Assembly: GCA_029865385.1 (NCBI GenBank)
Contig: JAOUGX010000015.1
Coordinates: 1-56,748, forward strand
Reading direction: 5' to 3'
Length of the DNA: 56,748 bases
Source: Gammaproteobacteria bacterium
GTDB taxonomy: Bacteria; Pseudomonadota; Gammaproteobacteria; Steroidobacterales; Woeseiaceae
Numbering within the stretch: the first letter of the stretch is position 1; each line of letters starts with the position of its first letter. The position numbers were made by a program, and so were the translations under genes. Below the pieces are notes generated by a model. The model saw only the letters and a list, made by a program, of their open reading frames with translations, was not told the origin of the DNA and did no database searches. Below, piece after piece: positions 16,581 to 24,992 of this stretch.

Positions 16581-17534
16581 ATGAAACCCATGATAAAAAT
16601 TGAAGGTCTGACAAAGAGATACGGCCAACACACGGTCGTCGACAACCTGAGCTTCGACTGCTCTGCCGGCGAAGTACTCGGATTTCTGGGTCCCAACGGC
16701 GCCGGAAAATCAACGACGATGAAGATGGTTACCGGATTCGTCGCCCCCAGCAGCGGCAACGCGAGCGTTTGCGGTCACGACATTGCTACGGACGCATTGG
16801 CTGCGCGCAGGAAGCTCGGCTATTTGCCCGAAGGCGCACCTTGCTACCCGGAAATGACGCCGAGGACGTTCCTGGAGTTCATCGCCGATATCCGTGAGCT
16901 GAGCGGTGACAGGCGAAAGAAACGACTTGCTGAGGTCATTGAGCGTTTGCACCTCGAGCCCGTGCTGAATCAGAGTATCGACACGCTGTCGAAGGGATTC
17001 AAACGACGCGTCGGCCTTGCACAGGCGATTTTGCACGATCCGCAAGTACTGATTCTGGATGAACCGACTGACGGGCTTGATCCGAATCAGAAACATGAAG
17101 TGCGACAACTGATTCGGTCGATGGCGGCCGATAAGCTGATTGTCATATCGACGCACATACTTGAAGAAGTCGAGGCCGTTTGCAGCCGTGCCATTATTAT
17201 TTCGGCTGGAAGAATCCTGGCCGACGATTCGCCTCGGCGGCTGGCGGCGCAGTCCCGTTATCACAACGCCGTGCGCGTTACTGTTTCCGACGCCGGCAGT
17301 TTCGATGCCGTGCACGCTGCAATCGGGCAACTGCCGTCGGTGGACCGGACGGAAACGGATCGTGACCACTTGACGATCACGGCACTCGCGAAATCCGGCA
17401 GCAATAACGCCGCAACATTGCACCAGGTTTCACGACTCATGACCGACAAAGGCTGGAATGTCGCCGGCCTGCAACTCGAAACCGGCCGGCTGGACGAAGT
17501 CTTTCGGCAGATCACCGGAGGAGCCATGGCATGA
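16581..17534 (+). CDS. ABC transporter ATP-binding protein, GldA-like
   Basis: 317 residues; the ATG at 16581 and one at 16590 (MIKIEGLTKRYG) are both possible, and neither has a clear ribosome binding site. Walker A is GPNGAGKST at residues 37-45, the signature is LSKGFKRRVGLAQAI, and Walker B is VLILDEPTDGLDP. The C-terminal extension after the ATPase core is like that of GldA and NatA-type export ATPases. It energises the permease encoded next; the two genes overlap at ATGA, so they are translationally coupled. First gene of a four-gene operon. Confidence 0.93.
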   Translation: MKPMIKIEGLTKRYGQHTVVDNLSFDCSAGEVLGFLGPNGAGKSTTMKMVTGFVAPSSGNASVCGHDIATDALAARRKLGYLPEGAPCYPEMTPRTFLEFIADIRELSGDRRKKRLAEVIERLHLEPVLNQSIDTLSKGFKRRVGLAQAILHDPQVLILDEPTDGLDPNQKHEVRQLIRSMAADKLIVISTHILEEVEAVCSRAIIISAGRILADDSPRRLAAQSRYHNAVRVTVSDAGSFDAVHAAIGQLPSVDRTETDRDHLTITALAKSGSNNAATLHQVSRLMTDKGWNVAGLQLETGRLDEVFRQITGGAMA

Positions 17535-18265
17535 ACATGATCAAAGCGTTATTCCGCCGCGAGCTGATGAGCTATTTCGCTACCCCGGTGGCGTACGTCT
17601 TCATCGTCATATTCCTGGTGCTTATGGGCACTTTCACGTTTTACCTGGGGGGCTTTTACGAACGCGGCCAGGCCGACCTGATGCCGTTCTTCAGTTTTCA
17701 TCCCTGGTTGTATCTTTTCCTCGTACCGGCCATCGCGATGCGCCTCTGGGCCGAGGAAAGAAAAACAGGCAGCGTCGAGCTGTTGATGACGCTGCCGATC
17801 ACGGCATGGCAGGCGGTACTCGGCAAGTACCTCGCCGCGTGGGCCTTTACCGGCATTGCGTTGATACTGACTTTTCCTATCTGGATTACGGTCAACTACC
17901 TCGGCGATCCGGACAACGGCGTCATTTTTGCCGCGTATATCGGTAGCTTCCTGATGGCCGGCGGTTTCCTGGCGATCGGTGCATGCCTTTCGGCCATCAC
18001 GCGCAACCAGGTCATTGCTTTTGTCCTCACGGTGGTCGTGTCCTTCGGCTTTTTGCTTTCCGGATTTCCTATGGTGCTCGACTTGTTCTCCGGATGGGCA
18101 CCGCAGTCGATCGTTGACGGGATCGCGTCACTGAGCTTTCTGACACACTTCTCCAGCATTTCGAAGGGGGTCATCGATCTTCGAGACCTCGTCTATTTCG
18201 GTTTGCTGATTAGCGCATTCCTCTACGCAAACACCATTGTTCTGCAATGGAAACAGGCAGACTGA
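17531..18265 (+). CDS. ABC transporter permease, GldF-like
   Basis: 244 residues. Six predicted membrane segments in the ABC-2 fold; the N-terminus MIKALFRRELMSYFATPVAYVF (shown in part: FRRELMSYFATPVAYVF) is the hallmark of the GldF/NosY-type permease of this operon. The LWAEERKTGSVELLMTLPI stretch, residues about 73-91, is the typical cytoplasmic coupling loop. Start overlaps the ATPase stop (ATGA), stop lies one base before the next gene. Function in proteobacteria is unknown; in Bacteroidetes relatives act in gliding. Confidence 0.92.
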   Translation: MNMIKALFRRELMSYFATPVAYVFIVIFLVLMGTFTFYLGGFYERGQADLMPFFSFHPWLYLFLVPAIAMRLWAEERKTGSVELLMTLPITAWQAVLGKYLAAWAFTGIALILTFPIWITVNYLGDPDNGVIFAAYIGSFLMAGGFLAIGACLSAITRNQVIAFVLTVVVSFGFLLSGFPMVLDLFSGWAPQSIVDGIASLSFLTHFSSISKGVIDLRDLVYFGLLISAFLYANTIVLQWKQAD

Positions 18266-18266
18266 C

Positions 18267-20171
18267 ATGAGTACCGAATCACAAAGACGGTTGGGAGCTT
18301 CGAGCCTGGCAATATTGGCTGTCGCCTTCATAGCCGCAGTCATAATCAGCAATCAGCTGTTCAAGGGGTCGCGAATCGACCTGACAGAGAACAAGCTGTA
18401 CACCTTGTCCGACGGCACCCGGCGCATTCTTTCCAACATCGATGAACCGATAAATCTTTACCTGTTCTGGTCGGACAAAGCGGCGGAAGGAATGCCGTCG
18501 CTTCGTGACTACGCGTTACGTGTTCGCGAAATGCTGGAGGAGTTCGAGGATGCGGCCAAGGGCAAGATCCGGCTCAACGTGATAGATCCGCTGCCATTCT
18601 CGGAAGACGAGGATCGCGCCGCGCAGTTCGGCCTGCAGGGCGTCGGGCTTCAGGGAAGTTCGGATCCGGTTTATCTCGGACTTGCGGGCACCGACAGCGT
18701 TGACAACGAGGAAGTCATCCCGTTTTTTCAGCCGGACAACGAAGCTTTTCTGGAGTACGACCTGGCGAAACTGGTCAGCACGCTGGCGAACCCGGAGCGA
18801 ACCGTCATCGGCCTGGTATCGGGCGTGGACATGGCGGGACGATTTGATCCGCAGACACAACAGATGCAGCAACCGTGGGTCGTTTACACGCAAGTGCAAC
18901 AGTTGTTCGAAGTTCGCAGTCTCGGGACCAGCTTCGAGACGATTCCGGACGACATCAGCCTGCTGTGGATCGTGCAGCCGAAGAACATTGGAAATGCCAC
19001 CCTGTATGCTATCGATCAGTTCATACTGCGCGGCGGTCGCGCGATCATCTTCGTCGATCCGCTGGCCGACTCGGATCCGGCAGCTCCGGTGCAGGGCATG
19101 CCCCCGGGGATGCCAGCGATGGGACAAGGCTCGGATCTACCGGCACTGTTCAGCGCGTGGGGCATCGAGTTCTCGTCGTCGGACGTCGTGGCCGATGCAC
19201 AGCTCGCGTTGCAGATTTCGGCGGGCCCGAGCCGTCGGCCGATGCGCCATTTCGGCTACCTCGGCGTGACCTCGGATCAGCTCGACGCGGAAGACGTGGT
19301 AACGGCTCAACTGAGTACGATCAACCTTGCGACGGCCGGACATTTCACGCTGGCAGAGGAAAGTCAGGCAACGCTTGAACCCCTTTTCACCTCGAGCCAG
19401 TCCGCATCGACGATCGCCGCATCGCGGTTCAGTTTCCTGCAGGACCCCTCGACCCTGCAGAACGGTTTCACGCCGAGCGGCGAGACCTACGTGCTCGCCG
19501 CAAGAATAAGCGGCACGTTGCCCAGCGCGTTCCCGGACGGCAAGCCGACGACAACGGTCAGCTCGGACGATAACGAAGAAGCAGTCGAAGTTGACGATAG
19601 CCACCTCGCGGAGGCATCCGAACCGGCTAATGTGATTGTTGTGGGCGACGTCGATATGTTGGGTGACCAGATGTGGGTGCAACTGCAAAGCTTCTTCGGC
19701 CAGCGGATTGCCAATCCGTTTGCCAGCAATGGCGCGTTCCTGACCAACGCGCTGGACAGCCTGGCCGGCAGTGCCGATCTCATCAGCGTTCGAAGTCGCG
19801 AGACCTATTCACGCCCCTTCACCCGGGTCGAGGAATTGCGTGTCGATGCCGAGGCTCGCTTCCGGGCAACCGAGCAACGCCTGCAAAGCGAACTTGCTGA
19901 AACCGAAAGACGACTCGGCGAGTTGCAGTCTTCGCGTGAAGACACTGGCAATTTGCTTATGACCGCAGAACAGCAGAACGAGATCGACCGATATATCGAC
20001 CAGAGGGCCGAAATCCGCAAGGAATTGCGCGCCGTGCAACGCGGGCTTGAAAACGACATCGAGCAGCTCGGTACGAAGTTGAAGATCATCAATATTGCCC
20101 TGGTACCGTTCCTGCTGGCGACGTTTGTGTTACTGGTCGTGTGGAGGCGAAACCGGGAGGTAGCGCGATGA
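18267..20171 (+). CDS. GldG-like ABC-associated periplasmic protein
   Basis: 634 residues from the ATG at 18267. One membrane helix near the N-terminus (residues about 13-32), then the marker DLTENKLYTLSDGTRRIL that defines GldG/ABC_transp_aux proteins. A large extracytoplasmic region follows, with VIGLVSG and FVDPLADSD segments. An acidic stretch around residues 435-455 (DDNEEAVEVDDSHLAEASE) separates parts of the fold. A coiled coil (about 520-600, rich in E, R, L, Q) leads to a C-terminal membrane helix (LVPFLLATFVLLVVWRR). The protein probably spans or rigidly bridges from the ABC permease into the periplasm. Its stop overlaps the next start. Confidence 0.9.
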   Translation: MSTESQRRLGASSLAILAVAFIAAVIISNQLFKGSRIDLTENKLYTLSDGTRRILSNIDEPINLYLFWSDKAAEGMPSLRDYALRVREMLEEFEDAAKGKIRLNVIDPLPFSEDEDRAAQFGLQGVGLQGSSDPVYLGLAGTDSVDNEEVIPFFQPDNEAFLEYDLAKLVSTLANPERTVIGLVSGVDMAGRFDPQTQQMQQPWVVYTQVQQLFEVRSLGTSFETIPDDISLLWIVQPKNIGNATLYAIDQFILRGGRAIIFVDPLADSDPAAPVQGMPPGMPAMGQGSDLPALFSAWGIEFSSSDVVADAQLALQISAGPSRRPMRHFGYLGVTSDQLDAEDVVTAQLSTINLATAGHFTLAEESQATLEPLFTSSQSASTIAASRFSFLQDPSTLQNGFTPSGETYVLAARISGTLPSAFPDGKPTTTVSSDDNEEAVEVDDSHLAEASEPANVIVVGDVDMLGDQMWVQLQSFFGQRIANPFASNGAFLTNALDSLAGSADLISVRSRETYSRPFTRVEELRVDAEARFRATEQRLQSELAETERRLGELQSSREDTGNLLMTAEQQNEIDRYIDQRAEIRKELRAVQRGLENDIEQLGTKLKIINIALVPFLLATFVLLVVWRRNREVAR

Positions 20172-21262
20172 ATTCGACAACTCTGAAATGGCTCGCCGTA
20201 GCAACGGGCGGCCTCGTGCTGTTGCTGCTCGTCGTCAACATTTCCGAACGAAGCGATACCGTTTCCGGCGGCGAGATACTGCTGCCCGGACTCAAGGATC
20301 GCATTAACGACATAAGCGAAATAAGTATCACGGGTGCCGGCCAGGAAACCGTGACTGTCGTTAGAGAGGGCGAGCGGTGGAGCGTTCGCGAAAAAAACGG
20401 TTTTGCGGCGAATGTCGGCAAACTGAGGGAAGTGTTGCTGGCGCTCGCGGATGCGCGCCGGCTGGAACAAAAGACGGCGAACCCGGAGCGATTCTCCCAG
20501 CTCGGCCTCGAAGGACCTGACGGCGGCAGCGGTACATTGCTAAAAATCGGCGGCGAAAACCTGCAGTATGATCTCATCGTCGGCAACGTTGCGCAGTCGA
20601 AAAACCGCTACGTTCGCCTGGCCGACGAGAATCAGACCTGGTTGATCGACCAGAATCCGGACCTGCCGGACGGCGCCAGCGGCTGGCTGTCGACCGATCT
20701 GCTGGACATCGACGCGGCGCGGATTCAATCGGTCAGCATTCGTCACGAAGACGGTGAAACTATCCGGCTGGAAAAAGCGTCCCAAGACGACGCGAACTTC
20801 ACTGTAGAAGCGATACCCGACGGACGTGAATTGACTTATGCGACGGTCGCGAACGGCATTGGCGGCGTTCTGAACGACCTCAAACTCGAGGATGTCCGGC
20901 GAAGTGACGCCGGCGAGCTGATCAGCACCAGCGTATATGCAACCTTTGATGGCCTCGAGCTGACGCTGCGTCGGTTCAGCGACGGCGACGCGTCATGGTT
21001 TTCGATAGCGGCCGAATTCCTGCTGCCGGAATCTGCCGAGAAAGAATCCGATGCAATGGATAAATCCGATGAATCCGCCTCGGACATCACAGATGATGTT
21101 GCTATTGACGATACTTCGGATGAGTCGGATTCGGCAGTGTCGCCGGTGCAAGAAGCCAGCGCGATTCGTACGCAGCATGCAGGATGGCAATACCAACTGC
21201 CGCAATACAAGGCCAACCTGTTGGCACGCCGGTGGGAAGATATTCTCAAGCCGGAGGAATAG
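20168..21262 (+). CDS. DUF4340 domain protein of the Gld-type ABC operon
   Basis: 364 residues; ATG at 20168 overlaps the GldG-like stop (ATGA) and has GGGAGG upstream. N-terminal membrane anchor (residues about 5-24), then repeated DUF4340 units: SGAGQETVTVVREGERWSV-like (quoted in part: VTVVREGERWSV), LLALADARRLEQKTANPERFSQLGL and WLIDQNPDLPDGASGWLS. A low-complexity acidic, serine-rich insert lies near residues 296-330. The last segment (WQYQLPQYKANLLARRWEDIL) is family-typical. DUF4340 proteins accompany GldA/F/G-like transporters; the task of the whole complex is not established. Confidence 0.9.
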   Translation: MNSTTLKWLAVATGGLVLLLLVVNISERSDTVSGGEILLPGLKDRINDISEISITGAGQETVTVVREGERWSVREKNGFAANVGKLREVLLALADARRLEQKTANPERFSQLGLEGPDGGSGTLLKIGGENLQYDLIVGNVAQSKNRYVRLADENQTWLIDQNPDLPDGASGWLSTDLLDIDAARIQSVSIRHEDGETIRLEKASQDDANFTVEAIPDGRELTYATVANGIGGVLNDLKLEDVRRSDAGELISTSVYATFDGLELTLRRFSDGDASWFSIAAEFLLPESAEKESDAMDKSDESASDITDDVAIDDTSDESDSAVSPVQEASAIRTQHAGWQYQLPQYKANLLARRWEDILKPEE

Positions 21263-21306
21263 CGCAAGCCGGCGATCGTCCTGAGCGAATGCCGCGAACG
21301 AGAGAC

Positions 21307-21344
21307 AACCCGCGCCGACAGGCTGTCGACGCGGGTTTTTCTTT
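21307..21344 (+). terminator. Rho-independent terminator of the ABC operon
   Basis: AACCCGCG at 21307-21314 pairs with CGCGGGTT at 21330-21337, with an inner CGACAG/CTGTCG stem, followed by TTTTTCTTT. It lies 45 bases after the DUF4340 stop. There is no matching A-run on the left, so it works only for the plus strand. Confidence 0.9.
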
Positions 21345-21356
21345 GCCGACTGCCTG

Positions 21357-21758
21357 TCAATGTCGTCGGTTGACTCGCCGGCCGCGATTGTCCAGCCGCC
21401 TGTCGATGCGATCGCCCTTGTGATCAAGACGGCGGTTGGCGCGGTCACCGCGGTTATCCAGGTGCCGGTCGATTCGGTCACCCTTGCGATCCAGCCGATC
21501 CGCCAACTTGTCCCTGCCTGCATCGGCGGCCCGGTCGGAACGTCTGTCCAACCGTCCGTCGATTCGGTCGCCCTTGTTGTCGAGGCGTTGGTCAATGCGA
21601 TCACCGCGATTGTCCAGGCGTTGATCGATTCGATCGCCGCGATTGTCCAGGCGCTCTTCGACGCGATCGCCATGATCTGCCAGCGCGGTGCCGCTCAGCG
21701 TCAGACCGGCCAGCGATATCATGGCAAGAATTGTCCTGAGTGTGGTCCTGTTGTTCAT
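21357..21758 (-). CDS. Secreted 11-residue-repeat protein, highly charged
   Basis: 133 residues. I start at the ATG at 21758, which has AGGGAG a few bases upstream; the reading frame open further 5' is probably not used. Residues 1-27 are a signal peptide ending GTALA. The mature protein is almost wholly built of an 11-residue unit, LDNRGDRIDQR and variants, about eight copies, one of them stretched near the middle (LDRRSDRAADAGRDKLADR). An 11-residue period fits a long right-handed or nearly straight amphipathic helix. Nearly all non-hydrophobic positions are R, D, K, N or Q. I know of no assigned function. Expected location: periplasm or outside the cell. Confidence 0.8.
   Translation of the reverse strand: MNNRTTLRTILAMISLAGLTLSGTALADHGDRVEERLDNRGDRIDQRLDNRGDRIDQRLDNKGDRIDGRLDRRSDRAADAGRDKLADRLDRKGDRIDRHLDNRGDRANRRLDHKGDRIDRRLDNRGRRVNRRH
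21360..21677 (-). repeat. 33-bp tandem coding repeats
   Basis: DNA behind the 11-residue protein repeat: units of 33 bases containing a variant of GATTGTCCAG and a GATCGATTCG-like core, read on the plus strand. Copies differ at third positions and at a few amino acids, so they are not recent perfect duplications. Confidence 0.8.
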
Positions 21759-21925
21759 GATCGTGCTCCCTGCGTTTACGTGACTTGTTACACCATTCAA
21801 CGCGGCCGTCGGCCGCCGGTTGACAAGCGATAAGATTCGGGCGGATTTATTGTCAAGTCGGGATCGGATCGCCAGCAGGCACAGTATCTGGCAAGCTCGC
21901 GGCTTCGCTGGCTGCGAGAATCACC

Positions 21926-23227
21926 ATGGCACTGGCCGGGAGCCTGACCAGAAACGGCATTGATACCCTGTACCGACGCCACCGGTTGCGGGTCATGCTG
22001 GCCATTACGCTGGGATACGGATTCATCTACACCTGCCGGCTCGGCCTGTCGATCGTCAAGAAACCGTTGATAGATGGCGGCATATTCAGCATTGACGAAC
22101 TCGGCATGATCGGCTCGGCATTGCTTTACGGCTATGCCTGCGGAAAACTGCTGAACGGATTCGCGGCAGATCATTTCAGGCCGCGATTGTTTTTCCCGGC
22201 GAGCATCCTGCTTGCTGCCATCGTCAATCTGTTCATGGGATTCTCGACACTGCTGTGGGTATCGATGGCGCTGTGGGCCCTGAACGGCTGGTTCCAGGGG
22301 ATGGCGGCGCCCTCCGCGGTCATCTCCATCAGAAACTGGTTCACGATCCACGAGCGCGGCCGATGCTACGGAATCTGGAGTGCCTCGCATTCCATCGGCG
22401 AAGGCCTGACGTTTTACGTCATTGCAACGGTGGTGGCGAGTTACGGCTGGCGTTACGGTTTCATTACGCCGGGCGTCATATGCATCGCGGTAGCCGCCTG
22501 GGCCTACGCTTTTCTTCGCGACGAACCGAAAACCATGGGCCTGCCGCCCGTCAATGTATGGCGGGGCGAGACCGATGACCCGGCCTCCGAAGAAGAAACC
22601 TGGAAGTCGCAAAAGGCAGTATTCGGCATTGCGGCCATCTGGATTGTTGCTGTTGCGAGTGCGCTGATGTATGTCACGCGCTATGCGATCAACAGCTGGG
22701 GTGTTCTCTACCTGCAAGAAATTCGCGGCATGTCGCTGGTCGATGCCGGATTTTTCATGAGCATCAACACCGTCGCTGGTATCGCCGGATCTATCGCTTA
22801 CGGATTCGTCTCCGACAAGCTGTTCGATGCAAAGCGACCTCCCGCGAATCTTATTTTTGCGATCATCGAGGTACTTGCCCTGCTGTTGATCTTCTACGGA
22901 CCGGAAAGTCGTTGGTTATTGGCGCTGGGCTTTGCATTGTATGGTGCTGCGCTCAGTGGCCTGATTGCCGCCGTCGGCGGCCTCTTTGCGGTCGACATCG
23001 CGCCGCGCCAGGCAACCGGCGCAGCAATGGGCCTGGTCGGCGTTTTCAGCTATCTTGGTGCCGCGCTGCAGGAAACCGTCAGCGCGGGCCTGATCAGCAA
23101 AGGGGTCACAATTGTCGATGGTGTGCGTAGCTACGACTTCGACACCGCAATCCTGTTCTGGATAGGTTCGTCCGTCCTTTCGCTGCTACTGGCAGCATCA
23201 TTGTGGAACACCAAGGTTCGTGACTAA
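21926..23227 (+). CDS. MFS transporter, organophosphate:phosphate antiporter (GlpT/UhpT-like) family
   Basis: 433 residues with twelve expected membrane segments. The N-terminal block YGFIYTCRLGLSIVKKPLID matches the GlpT/UhpT YxxxRxxxxxxKP pattern used to bind phosphate, and GYACGKLLNGFAADHFRPR is the MFS loop 2-3 motif. A second copy-like motif occurs in the C-terminal half (GFVSDKLFDAKRPP). It probably exchanges a phosphorylated metabolite for phosphate; the substrate is not readable. The ribosome binding site is weak. The last 8 bases overlap the HAD gene, so the two are translated together. Confidence 0.87.
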   Translation: MALAGSLTRNGIDTLYRRHRLRVMLAITLGYGFIYTCRLGLSIVKKPLIDGGIFSIDELGMIGSALLYGYACGKLLNGFAADHFRPRLFFPASILLAAIVNLFMGFSTLLWVSMALWALNGWFQGMAAPSAVISIRNWFTIHERGRCYGIWSASHSIGEGLTFYVIATVVASYGWRYGFITPGVICIAVAAWAYAFLRDEPKTMGLPPVNVWRGETDDPASEEETWKSQKAVFGIAAIWIVAVASALMYVTRYAINSWGVLYLQEIRGMSLVDAGFFMSINTVAGIAGSIAYGFVSDKLFDAKRPPANLIFAIIEVLALLLIFYGPESRWLLALGFALYGAALSGLIAAVGGLFAVDIAPRQATGAAMGLVGVFSYLGAALQETVSAGLISKGVTIVDGVRSYDFDTAILFWIGSSVLSLLLAASLWNTKVRD

Positions 23228-23849
23228 CAGCAAAGCTGCGGGCAAGCATTCGATCATTCTGTTCGATCTGGGCGGCGTGTTGCTGCACCTGGCCGATACG
23301 GGAAGTAACTTCGGCGTCGAGGGTGAGGAGCGCCAGTTTCACAGGTCCTGGCTCCTGTCTCCCTCGGTACGTGAATTCGAGCGTGGCGCTATCAGCGCGG
23401 AAGAATTCGCCAGGCGCATCGTGCCGGAGCTGCACTTGCCGTATGAATGGCCAGAGTTCCTGCAGCGATTCGACCGCTGGCCGGAGAAACTCTATCCGGG
23501 TGTTACGCAACTTCTGGCTCAGGTCGGAGAATATCGCCGCGTCGCACTGCTATCGAATACCAACGCGATACACTGGGGGCGGCGCGATATCGCCGGTGTG
23601 CTTGAACCGTTCTTTGATCACACGTTTCTGTCGTTCCGAACAGGTTTACTCAAACCGGACAGCGACGCGTTCCTGCAGGTTTCCCGTCATTACGATTGCA
23701 GACCCGATGACATCCTGTTTCTCGATGACAATCCACTCAATATCGATGCGGCGAATGCCGTCGGCATCCGAGCGTACCTGGCCCGTGGAATGCAGGACGT
23801 TCGCAATGTCCTCGCGAGCAACGGTATTTATCCGCTGAATCCTCATTGA
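23220..23849 (+). CDS. HAD-superfamily phosphatase (subfamily IA, YihX-like)
   Basis: 209 residues from a GTG at 23220 inside the end of the transporter gene. HAD motifs in order: IILFDLGGVLLHL (motif I; note DLGGV, the YihX/epoxide-hydrolase-N style, near residues 13-20), LLSNTNAIHW (motif II), LKPDSDAFL (motif III lysine) and ILFLDDNPLNIDAA (motif IV). YihX-type enzymes dephosphorylate sugar phosphates such as alpha-glucose-1-phosphate. Coupling to a sugar-phosphate-type antiporter suggests uptake and dephosphorylation of an organophosphate; this link is inference. Confidence 0.88.
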   Translation: MTNSKAAGKHSIILFDLGGVLLHLADTGSNFGVEGEERQFHRSWLLSPSVREFERGAISAEEFARRIVPELHLPYEWPEFLQRFDRWPEKLYPGVTQLLAQVGEYRRVALLSNTNAIHWGRRDIAGVLEPFFDHTFLSFRTGLLKPDSDAFLQVSRHYDCRPDDILFLDDNPLNIDAANAVGIRAYLARGMQDVRNVLASNGIYPLNPH

Positions 23850-23953
23850 GACGATTAATCGATGCGAATTTGTCGCGCCGGGCTACCGGGGTGTACGATG
23901 TCGGTCGAATCAGACCAACGCCTCTAAAAAACAAAATAACAGGAGCGCGAACT

Positions 23954-24196
23954 ATGCGTCGCATCATTACGAAATCGCTGGAATTTCTCAGTTACATTGT
24001 CATGGTACTCATCGTGCTGGGCTCGGCTATCGGAGGGGCTAACCAGGCTGGTTTCCTCGGCTTCATCGGTGGCCTGATCGTCGGCGCGGTGATGTCTATC
24101 GTTATTTTCGGCACACTCTTCGTGCTGATGGATACCGCGGACAACACCCGTCGCATGGCAGAAATGATGGAACGGCAAGGATCCGGATCACAGTAG
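23954..24196 (+). CDS. Small two-helix membrane protein of unknown function
   Basis: 80 residues; ATG at 23954 with AGGAG nine bases upstream. Two hydrophobic segments (residues about 11-31 and 34-60, the second glycine-rich: FLGFIGGLIVGAVMSIVIFGTL), joined by a short turn, with a basic N-terminus and a charged C-terminal tail. No family recognised. It stands alone between the HAD and racemase genes. Good codon use and ribosome binding site argue that it is real. Confidence 0.7.
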   Translation: MRRIITKSLEFLSYIVMVLIVLGSAIGGANQAGFLGFIGGLIVGAVMSIVIFGTLFVLMDTADNTRRMAEMMERQGSGSQ

Positions 24197-24284
24197 CAGG
24201 CCGGCGCCGCAGAGTTTATGCTTGCAACCGGAGAAGAATCCGGAACCGAGGGCACCGCCGCTGTTGTGCCACGCGACGGCAATA

Positions 24285-24986
24285 ATGCGACAGCACATTG
24301 GAATCGTAGCCTGCTCGTCTGAGGGCGCCGCACTCTGTTACCGGACTATTTGTTCGGAGGCTGCTGCGTCGCTGGGCAACTACGCGCATCCTGAAGTCTC
24401 GATGCATACGCCATCTTTTGCCGACTACGTCGACTGCCTGGAACGCGGCGATTGGGAAGCGGTTGGCAATCTGATGCTCGCATCGGCGAAGAAGCTCGCA
24501 AACATCGGCGCCGATTTCCTGATCTGCCCGGACAACACCATTCATCAGGCACTGCCATTGGTCGAACCGCTGTCGCCGAAGCCCTGGCTGCACATCGCTG
24601 AAGTGGTCGCCGCCGAGGCCGCGTCAAAGGGATTTCGCCGCCTCGGAGTTACCGGCACGCGCTGGCTGGTCGATAGCGACGTGTATCCGGAAAAACTCGC
24701 GGCACACAGCATCGAATGCGCCCGCCCGACCAACAAGCAGCGAGACGAGATCAATCGCATTATCATGAAAGAACTGGTGCTCGGTGTTTTTCGGCCGGAA
24801 AGTGTTGCGTATTTCCGCAGGGTATTTGATGCGATGAAGGAAGACGGCTGCGATGCCGTTATCCTTGGTTGTACGGAAATTCCATTGATTATGAATGACT
24901 CGAATTCACCGCTTGCTACCCTCGACTCGACGCGCTTGCTGGCGCGCGCCGCAGTGAAACATGCGGTACGATCGAATGAGACCTGA
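24285..24986 (+). CDS. Aspartate/glutamate racemase family protein with Asp in place of first catalytic Cys
   Basis: 233 residues from the ATG at 24285 (MRQHIGIVACSSEGAA). The second catalytic cysteine is present (Cys196 in ILGCTEIPLI). The first site, normally MPCNTxH, reads CPDNTIH with Asp83 where Cys should be. The second family member in this window (47862-48557) keeps both cysteines. Family enzymes with one replaced cysteine are known, such as E. coli YgeA, which has Thr there and prefers L-amino acids. So it may be a one-sided racemase or act on another substrate such as a hydantoin or maleate-like acid. Spacing to the next gene is 6 bases. Confidence 0.85.
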   Translation: MRQHIGIVACSSEGAALCYRTICSEAAASLGNYAHPEVSMHTPSFADYVDCLERGDWEAVGNLMLASAKKLANIGADFLICPDNTIHQALPLVEPLSPKPWLHIAEVVAAEAASKGFRRLGVTGTRWLVDSDVYPEKLAAHSIECARPTNKQRDEINRIIMKELVLGVFRPESVAYFRRVFDAMKEDGCDAVILGCTEIPLIMNDSNSPLATLDSTRLLARAAVKHAVRSNET

Positions 24987-24992
24987 TCGCCG

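Noticed and set aside
21360-21677. Possible CRISPR array, because of 33-bp spaced repeats
   Set aside because: The repeats are contiguous, coding and in frame, without unique spacers, and lie inside a gene with signal peptide and ribosome binding site.
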